A DNA stretch of 64,000 bases. Source: Advenella sp048381675 (GTDB taxonomy: Bacteria; Pseudomonadota; Gammaproteobacteria; Burkholderiales; Burkholderiaceae_B). How positions within the stretch are numbered: position 1 is the first letter of the stretch; the number at the start of each line of letters is the position of its first letter. The stretch covers positions 1 to 64,000 of the forward strand of contig NZ_JBLWIS010000007.1 of the NCBI RefSeq assembly GCF_048381675.1. The letters are read 5' to 3'. Position numbers and translations under genes: made by a program. This document shows positions 58,498 through 64,000 of this stretch, one piece after another. The notes beneath the pieces were generated by a model, which was given only the letters and a program-made list of their open reading frames with translations, ran no database searches and was not told the DNA's origin.

Positions 58498-59346
58498 TCA
58501 GGCAACCTTGCGTTCCACTTGCTTAAGCATTGGTTCGCTTTGTTCTTGCCTGGTTTCTTGATGCTCGGAAAACAACAAATTCGTCCCCAACTCGGCCCCA
58601 TACAAATCATTCAGAAAATGATTAGTCAGGCCACTGATTGGACCATCGAAGTGCTTTTTGCCATTTTTCAGGGCAACCGCATGTTTACAGTACTTCACCG
58701 CATAATCCACCTGATGCAAGGTGACAATCACTGTTTTGCCGTCTTTTTTATTGATATCGGCCAAGGCATCCATCACATTACGGGCAGACTCCGGATCAAG
58801 AGAAGCAATGGGTTCGTCGGCCAGGATAATTTCTGCCTGCTGGCAAAGCGTACGGGCAATCGCCACCCTTTGCTGCTGGCCACCCGACAAGGTTGAAGCA
58901 CGTCGATAGGCATGTTCAAGCAGGCCCACACGTTCAAGTGCGCGCAAGGCCCGTTCTTTTTCTTCAGCATTAAACAAACCCAGGGTGCCACGCAAACGGG
59001 ACATCCGGCCCAGACAGCCCAGCAATACATTTTGCAGCACGCTTAAGCGGCCAACCAGATTGAATTGCTGAAAAATATATCCAATATCCGAACGAATGCG
59101 ACGCACGTCACGGCTCAGATGACCATCGCCCTGGACCTGTTTACCCAATGCATGAATGGTTCCGCCATTTGCCCGATCGGCACAGGCCAGGCCCGACAAA
59201 TGTCTCAGTAATGTTGATTTACCCGAACCTGATGCGCCAATCAGCGCCACCATGGCACCTATGGGTACATCCAGTTCCATATTGAATAAAACCTGTTTGG
59301 AACCAAAAGTTTTGTTCAGGTTTTGTACTTGAATAGCTGAAGCCAT
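58498..59346 (-). CDS. phnC: Phosphonate ABC transporter ATPase PhnC
   Basis: 282 residues. Walker A GASGSGKSTLLRH, signature LSGGQQQRVAIAR, Walker B ILADEPIASLD. It powers the importer with PhnE. First gene of the 14-gene operon. Confidence 0.93.
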   Translation of the reverse strand: MASAIQVQNLNKTFGSKQVLFNMELDVPIGAMVALIGASGSGKSTLLRHLSGLACADRANGGTIHALGKQVQGDGHLSRDVRRIRSDIGYIFQQFNLVGRLSVLQNVLLGCLGRMSRLRGTLGLFNAEEKERALRALERVGLLEHAYRRASTLSGGQQQRVAIARTLCQQAEIILADEPIASLDPESARNVMDALADINKKDGKTVIVTLHQVDYAVKYCKHAVALKNGKKHFDGPISGLTNHFLNDLYGAELGTNLLFSEHQETRQEQSEPMLKQVERKVA

Positions 59347-59393
59347 TTTTCTGCCTTTTTACAAAGGATTAATTCGAAAGATGGCTGCATCAT

Positions 59394-59411
59394 AATGAGG
59401 TGATATGACAG
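59394..59411 (-). promoter_or_regulatory. Pho-box-like site upstream of phnC
   Basis: On the minus strand CTGTCATATCACCTCATT: the first half CTGTCAT is a perfect Pho half-site and the second (ACCTCATT) is partial, 11 bases later. The position, 48-65 bases before the phnC start, fits PhoB control. Confidence 0.55.
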
Positions 59412-59465
59412 GATAGTTAATGATTTATGACGAAATGGCAATATTATTCTTTGATAACCATCCCG

Positions 59466-59572
59466 AAAACCAGACAGGTTAACCCCGACAAAACCTGACG
59501 CTATCTATGTAATAAAAAAGGAATTGCCGAATTTTGGCAATTCCTTGATGACCCAAAAACTAGACAGGTTAA
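59466..59572. repeat. Two 17-bp direct repeats in the gor-phnC interval
   Basis: AAAACCAGACAGGTTAA at 59466-59482 and AAAACTAGACAGGTTAA at 59556-59572, one mismatch, 90 bp apart, one on each side of the gor terminator. Role unknown. Confidence 0.6.
59514..59544 (-). terminator. Terminator of gor
   Basis: GGAATTGCC / GGCAATTCC, perfect 9-bp arms (59520-59544), then a T run on the minus strand. Confidence 0.85.
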
Positions 59573-59642
59573 ATGAAAAATTTAATTTGTAATAAGCGTA
59601 CACAATGCAAAAAAAACTTCACCTCCTGTCGCATATTGCCGA

Positions 59643-60998
59643 TTAACCACGCATGGTCACAAACTCTTCCGCTGTAGTGGGGTGAATGCCAATCGTACTG
59701 TCAAACCCGGCCTTGGTGACCCCTGCCTTGACGGCAACCGCAAAGCCCTGAATGATTTCACCGGCATCCTCACCCGCCATATGCATGCCTACCACTTTAT
59801 CAGTGGCCACATCCACAATCAGCTTCATGAAAACCCGTGCGCTACTGCCGCTAAGTGTATGCTTGAGCTGACGAAATTCGGAACGAAATACCCGGATATC
59901 GCCAAATTTCTCCCAGGCTTGCTCTTCTGAATAGCCTACCGTGCCGATATTGGGATGGGTAAACACAGCTGTTGGAATATATTCATAACTCATTTTTTTC
60001 TGGTTTTTACCAAACAAGTCATCCACCAGCACCATTGCCTCGGCAAGGGCCACAGGCGTAAGCTGGATCCGGTCTGTCACATCACCCAGGGCAAAAATCG
60101 AAGGAATCGTTGTCTGATAACGCTCGTTAACCTTGATGGCCCCGTTTTTGGCGGTTTCACCACCCAACTCCTCAAAGCCCAGCCCACTGATATTGGGCGC
60201 ACGGCCGGTGGCATATAAAATCTGGTCTGCCACCAGGACAGAGCCATCCTCGAGGGTTGCTTTCAGGCCTTCCATGGTTTTTTCAATTGAGGCGATATTC
60301 GCATTGACCCTTATATCGACACCCGCCTTGCGCATTTCATCGGCCACAAAATCACGGACTTCACGATCGAAGCCACGCAGGATCTGTTCGGAGCGGTACA
60401 ACTGGATAACCGTTGAACCCAAACCATTAAAAATAGAAGCAAATTCGCTGGCAATATACCCCCCACCCACCACCAGCAGGCGCTGCGGAAATTCGGGCAG
60501 GTCAAATATCTCATTAGAGGTAATCACATGTTCTTTACCCGGCACATCCGGAACGGTGGGCTTGCCACCGGTAGCAATAAGGATATGCTTTGCCGTATAA
60601 GTTTGCCCGTTATCAAGCTGAACCGTGTGCGGATCTTGTAATTTTGCCCACCCGCGTACCAACTCTACACCGGCCCCCTTGAAGAGGTTTTCATAAACGC
60701 CGTTAAGACGGCTGATCTCTGTAGCCCTACGTTGCTTCAGGGTTTCCCAGTTAAGCACCGGCTTTTCCCCTTCCCAGCCATAGCCATGCGACTCTTCGAA
60801 TGCCTCGGCATAATGCGCCGCATAACTGTACAATTTTTTGGGAATACATCCCAGGTTCACGCAGGTCCCCCCCAAAGGAGCCCCTTCTGCAGCGGCTACC
60901 CGTGCCCCTGTCTGGGCGGCCATACGGGCAGCCCGTACACCACCACTTCCGGCACCAATTACAAACAAATCAAAATCAAATTTATTCTGTTCACTCAT
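59643..60998 (-). CDS. gor: Glutathione-disulfide reductase
   Basis: 451 residues. FAD-binding GAGSGGVRAARMA, redox-active disulfide in GGTCVNLGCIPKK, NADPH-binding VVGGGYIASEFA and C-terminal catalytic IGIHPTTAEEFVTM. It reduces GSSG with NADPH. It stands alone. Confidence 0.95.
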   Translation of the reverse strand: MSEQNKFDFDLFVIGAGSGGVRAARMAAQTGARVAAAEGAPLGGTCVNLGCIPKKLYSYAAHYAEAFEESHGYGWEGEKPVLNWETLKQRRATEISRLNGVYENLFKGAGVELVRGWAKLQDPHTVQLDNGQTYTAKHILIATGGKPTVPDVPGKEHVITSNEIFDLPEFPQRLLVVGGGYIASEFASIFNGLGSTVIQLYRSEQILRGFDREVRDFVADEMRKAGVDIRVNANIASIEKTMEGLKATLEDGSVLVADQILYATGRAPNISGLGFEELGGETAKNGAIKVNERYQTTIPSIFALGDVTDRIQLTPVALAEAMVLVDDLFGKNQKKMSYEYIPTAVFTHPNIGTVGYSEEQAWEKFGDIRVFRSEFRQLKHTLSGSSARVFMKLIVDVATDKVVGMHMAGEDAGEIIQGFAVAVKAGVTKAGFDSTIGIHPTTAEEFVTMRG

Positions 60999-61264
60999 TG
61001 TTGTTTCCCACGTTAATCATCCGGTTCATTATACGTGCTTTGGCCCGATCTCAGGATTGAAGGAAAATGCCTGCACCGCAATGCCTGTTCCGCCCACCGG
61101 AACAGGCATTTCATTTATTCAAAAATCACATTAATTAAATTCAGTAATTAGTTGTTTTAAAACAATATATTTTAAATAAATATATTTATTATGACGGCAA
61201 AACCTTTATAAACAGCTTATTGCCTGCGATACTGTAAGCACACTTTCTTGCCCAAGGTGCCGCC

Positions 61265-61756
61265 ATGTCGATCCGTTTTTTTCTTTCCGCTCTTGTCTGT
61301 TCCTTGCTGCTGGCGGGTTGTTCCAGCAGTCCAAAGCTTGCCGGTTCATCCAAATACGCCAGTGTCGATGCTGCCAAACGACAACCCGTCATGAAAAACG
61401 CCCTGTCTTATATTGGCACCCCCTATCGTTATGGTGGCAACCATCCCGAAGAAGGTTTTGATTGCAGCGGTTTTGTCAATTATGTATTCAACGAAACCGC
61501 CAATGTCAAACTGCCTCGCAAAACCTCAACAATTGCCAGCGTTTCAAGACCAGTATCCAAATCGGCCCTGAAAAAAGGCGACCTGGTTTTCTTCAATACT
61601 TCGGGCCCTTACACTCATATGGGGATTTATATTGGCGATGACAAATTCGTGCATGCCCCGTCCAGTCGCAATAAGGGAAAAGTCAGGGTTGACTCCTTAA
61701 GCAGCCGCTACTTTGCACAGCGGTTTACCGATGCACGAACGCTGTTTATCCAATAG
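61265..61756 (+). CDS. NlpC/P60-family lipoprotein peptidase
   Basis: 163 residues. Lipobox LLLAGCSSS (Cys19). Catalytic Cys in EEGFDCSGFVNYVF, catalytic His in THMGIYIGDD and the third polar residue in FVHAPSS. It cuts the peptide part of peptidoglycan, like Spr/MepS of E. coli. Alone, with a strong terminator after it. Confidence 0.9.
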   Translation: MSIRFFLSALVCSLLLAGCSSSPKLAGSSKYASVDAAKRQPVMKNALSYIGTPYRYGGNHPEEGFDCSGFVNYVFNETANVKLPRKTSTIASVSRPVSKSALKKGDLVFFNTSGPYTHMGIYIGDDKFVHAPSSRNKGKVRVDSLSSRYFAQRFTDARTLFIQ

Positions 61757-61784
61757 AAAAAGCCCGCCTTAACCAGCGGGCTTT
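61757..61784 (+). terminator. Terminator after the NlpC/P60 gene
   Basis: AAAAGCCCGC / GCGGGCTTTT, perfect 10-bp arms, T run. Confidence 0.85.
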
Positions 61785-61841
61785 TGTCACAATAAAGCAG
61801 GCATGGCCAGCACTTTATAGTGTGGCCATAAAATCATGGTT

Positions 61842-62378
61842 CTACTGCTTGAATTCTGGCTCGTGCAACCAAGCTGCATGCTTGGGTGCTTTTTTGGTTT
61901 TTGACCATTCTTCCAGCATATCCCATTTCACCTCATCAAGCTTGCGATCCATTTCAGGGGTTGCGGTTTTTGCCGCCAACTCTAAACGATGGCCGTTAGG
62001 ATCACGGAAATAGATGGACTTGAAAATCACATGATCAGTTACCCCAATCACGTCGATGCCCTTAGCCTGCAACCTTGCCTTGGTTTCTTCCAGCTCTTCA
62101 ACGCTGCCAACCTGAAAAGCAATATGCTGAACCCAGTCGGGCGTATTTTGGTCACGACCCATTGGCGGAGAATTGGGTACCTCAAAAAAAGCCAGGATAT
62201 TGCCGTTGCCGGCATCCATGAAAATATGCATGTAAGGATCAGGCGCTTTGGTTGAAGGAACCTTGTCTTCTGCGATGGCCAGGACGAAATCCATACCCAG
62301 GTTTTCTTTGTACCAAAGTACGGTTTCTTTTGCATCTTTGCAGCGATAAGCAACGTGATGAATTTGTTGGATTGCCAT
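61842..62378 (-). CDS. VOC (glyoxalase-fold) family protein
   Basis: 178 residues. Metal-binding-type positions: HHVAYRCKDAKETVLWYKENLG, WVQHIAFQVG and FRDPNGHRLELAAK. The fold fits a dioxygenase, glyoxalase or epimerase; the substrate is unknown. It is divergent from a MarR gene, with a palindromic operator candidate between. Confidence 0.83.
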   Translation of the reverse strand: MAIQQIHHVAYRCKDAKETVLWYKENLGMDFVLAIAEDKVPSTKAPDPYMHIFMDAGNGNILAFFEVPNSPPMGRDQNTPDWVQHIAFQVGSVEELEETKARLQAKGIDVIGVTDHVIFKSIYFRDPNGHRLELAAKTATPEMDRKLDEVKWDMLEEWSKTKKAPKHAAWLHEPEFKQ

Positions 62379-62430
62379 GATATTTGCCTCTAAAAATTTT
62401 GTGTGTGTATTTGAGATACCGGATTAATTA

Positions 62431-62444
62431 GTAACCATGGTTAC
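62431..62444. promoter_or_regulatory. Palindromic operator candidate
   Basis: GTAACCATGGTTAC, a perfect 14-bp palindrome 53 bases before the VOC start and 136 before the MarR start. Likely the MarR binding site. Confidence 0.6.
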
Positions 62445-62579
62445 CATTAAACCAATATTATTTATTGATGTCAACAATAATTAATAAAAATCAATTATTT
62501 ATTAAAAAAACATTATTTTTTAGGTATCATTAAATTAATAATTTTTGTTACTATATTGCCTTCATCCATTTTTTCCATT

Positions 62580-63026
62580 ATGAACCTGAACCTGGACGAT
62601 TTCCTTCCTTACCAGATTACGGCATTGGCTGAACTAGTCAGCCAGTCGATTGCCCCTGTCTATCAGGCCCGCCACGGCCTTATGCGGGATGACTGGCGGG
62701 TTTTGTTTGCCCTCAACCAAGGCAAACATATGCGCGCCACCGACATCGCCCATCATGCAAGCCTTGATAAAATGCAGGTCAGTCGCGCCATTGCGCGGCT
62801 GGAAGAGAAAAAATTGCTGGCCAGAAGCGTTGATGAACAGGACAAACGCAACCTGATCATTTCAGTCACGCCCAAAGGCCGCTCGGTCTATCAGGAAATT
62901 GCACCCGGCATGCTGGCCCGCAACCAGTTCCTGCTCGAAGGCCTGCACCAGAACGAACAGGAACAGCTCAAAACCATCCTGCAATCCATCCACCAGCGGG
63001 CTGAACAGCTTATCAGGCAAGGCTAG
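62580..63026 (+). CDS. MarR-family regulator
   Basis: 148 residues from the ATG at 62580 (the frame opens with a TTG at 62556). Winged helix: ATDIAHHASLDKMQVSRAIARLEEKKLLARS and DEQDKRNLIISVTPKG. It probably controls the divergent VOC gene through GTAACCATGGTTAC. Confidence 0.87.
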   Translation: MNLNLDDFLPYQITALAELVSQSIAPVYQARHGLMRDDWRVLFALNQGKHMRATDIAHHASLDKMQVSRAIARLEEKKLLARSVDEQDKRNLIISVTPKGRSVYQEIAPGMLARNQFLLEGLHQNEQEQLKTILQSIHQRAEQLIRQG

Positions 63027-63098
63027 CCCTCTTCAACCCGGCACGCAATTTAAGTTATCATTATTGGCATTCTGAACAGATATAAATACGGACTGGAC

Positions 63099-63908
63099 TT
63101 GATTAACAATACACTTACCATTGCCGGGATGGATCCTTCCGGCGGAGCCGGCATACTGGCCGACGTAAAAACAATGAGTGCCCTGGGCACCTATGCCTGT
63201 GCTGTCGTGGCGGCACTTACCGCACAAAATACGCAGGGTGTGACCGGTGTACAGGCAATCACCCCCGAGTTTGTCGCCTTGCAGCTGGACACCCTTTTTC
63301 AGGATGTACGCATTGACGCAGTCAAGATCGGCATGCTAGGCCATGAGAAAGTCACCCTGGCAGTTACCGAAAAGCTGGCACAATTCAAGCCCGAATATAT
63401 TGTGCTGGACCCTGTCATGGTCGCCAAAAGCGGGGATGTACTGCTTGAAAAAAATGCTATTCATGCATTAAAAGATGCACTGATTCCCCTGTCTACCATG
63501 ATTACGCCCAACCTGCCCGAAGCCGGTGTCCTGCTTGATTCCCGTCCGGTTGAGACCATCAAGGAAATGTACCGTGTTGCAGAAAAACTGCGCAAACTGA
63601 TGTCTGACCGAGAGAACAAATGGGTTCTGCTTAAAGGCGGACACCTGCCAGGCAATGACACCATCGACTTGCTGTATAACGGCGACCAAATGATAGAACT
63701 GCCCGGACAGCGGATAGCCACCAAAAACACCCATGGCACCGGTTGCACGCTATCAGCGGCCATTTGCGCCCTCTTGCCGCAACGCCAAAACATCCCGGAA
63801 GCCACAAAACAGGCCAAGGCCTACCTGGTTGCCGCAATTGCCCAGGCAGACCGGCTTACGGTTGGCAACGGTCACGGTCCCGTGCAACATTTTCATGCAT
63901 GGTGGTAA
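63099..63908 (+). CDS. thiD: Hydroxymethylpyrimidine/phosphomethylpyrimidine kinase
   Basis: 269 residues with a TTG start at 63099 (GGA before it), needed to give the usual INNTLTIAGMDPSGGAGI. Makes HMP-PP for thiamine. Motifs: GMDPSGGAGILADVKT, DPVMVAKSG and the anion hole NTHGTGCTLSAAI. No thiamine riboswitch is seen upstream. Confidence 0.93.
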   Translation: MINNTLTIAGMDPSGGAGILADVKTMSALGTYACAVVAALTAQNTQGVTGVQAITPEFVALQLDTLFQDVRIDAVKIGMLGHEKVTLAVTEKLAQFKPEYIVLDPVMVAKSGDVLLEKNAIHALKDALIPLSTMITPNLPEAGVLLDSRPVETIKEMYRVAEKLRKLMSDRENKWVLLKGGHLPGNDTIDLLYNGDQMIELPGQRIATKNTHGTGCTLSAAICALLPQRQNIPEATKQAKAYLVAAIAQADRLTVGNGHGPVQHFHAWW

Positions 63909-63981
63909 GGATTACGACAAAACACGAATGATCTTAGTACAATAGGTCCAACTTTCATTTGAATGATTACAAGAAGCCAAT

Positions 63982-64000
63982 ATGAATGCCCCAACATCTT
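63982..64000 (+). CDS. Start of a further gene, cut by the window end
   Basis: ATG with AAGAAG nine bases before it, reading MNAPTS up to the last base. Too short to name. In related genomes hemL often lies near thiD, but nothing here proves it. Confidence 0.35.

Larger units (their letters stand above)
59347..59642. other. Region between gor and phnC
   Basis: Holds the phnC promoter with a probable Pho box, two 17-bp direct repeats and the gor terminator; no gene. Entries follow. Confidence 0.6.

Noticed and set aside
63027..63098. Thiamine riboswitch before thiD
   Set aside because: The 72-base gap shows none of the conserved TPP-box sequences.

Overview
The window looks like the chromosome of a moderate-GC betaproteobacterium of the Burkholderiales, most likely Alcaligenaceae-like. 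The hemA-prfA-prmC-grxD-ubiX cluster, the monothiol glutaredoxin, a CsgG/DUF4810/DUF799 lipoprotein operon, a PPK2 kinase and a full C-P lyase operon all fit that group. No species call is possible from the sequence alone.

Layout. 1-5.9 kb is core: an EI24-type membrane protein, then hemA-prfA-prmC-grxD-ubiX on the minus strand. At 6186-6261 lies tRNA-Phe(GAA). Its last 49 bases plus two more (51 bp) recur at 23578-23628, and the 17.4 kb between is an integrated element with a tyrosine integrase at its far end. From 23.9 to 64 kb the sequence is ordinary chromosome: a CigR-like protein; hpaH-hpaI; a CsgG lipoprotein operon; ppk2; a solitary siderophore-binding protein; a cyclohexanecarboxylate catabolic cluster (aliA, aliB, badR, badH, badI); a nitroreductase; an MFS exporter; asparaginase; a tartrate-type dehydrogenase; an SsuABC-like ABC transporter; an MscS channel; the phn operon (phnC-D-D-E-F-G-H-I-J-K-L-M-N-P, two phnD copies); glutathione reductase; an NlpC/P60 lipoprotein; a VOC/MarR pair; thiD.

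The integrated element is the most interesting part. It resembles a P4-like phage satellite or cryptic prophage: AlpA-like and Rha-like regulators, a DUF3987 helicase-like protein, a Toprim primase-like protein, an SSB-like protein and many small overlapping genes. It has no capsid, terminase or portal gene. Between the Rha gene and the replication operon is a leader that looks like a C4/CI-type antisense RNA. It has a three-way RNA fold with two guide segments, and each guide segment is complementary to a site upstream and to a site downstream, the downstream one covering the ribosome binding site of the first operon gene. At its distal end the element carries a baseplate-hub/lytic-transglycosylase fusion, next to two divergent secreted proteins that share an unrecognised two-cysteine domain (three copies in all).

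The left 2.6 kb of the element has no convincing gene but is full of structure: three copies of a 28-bp GCTA repeat (two more, inverted, lie at the other end by the integrase), at least nine pairs of direct repeats phased at 10-11 bp, a field of more than a dozen short palindromes, and a 22-bp repeat at 60-61 bp intervals. Part of this field has run into the 3' end of the parB-like gene. I read these as replication or control elements, but that is inference.
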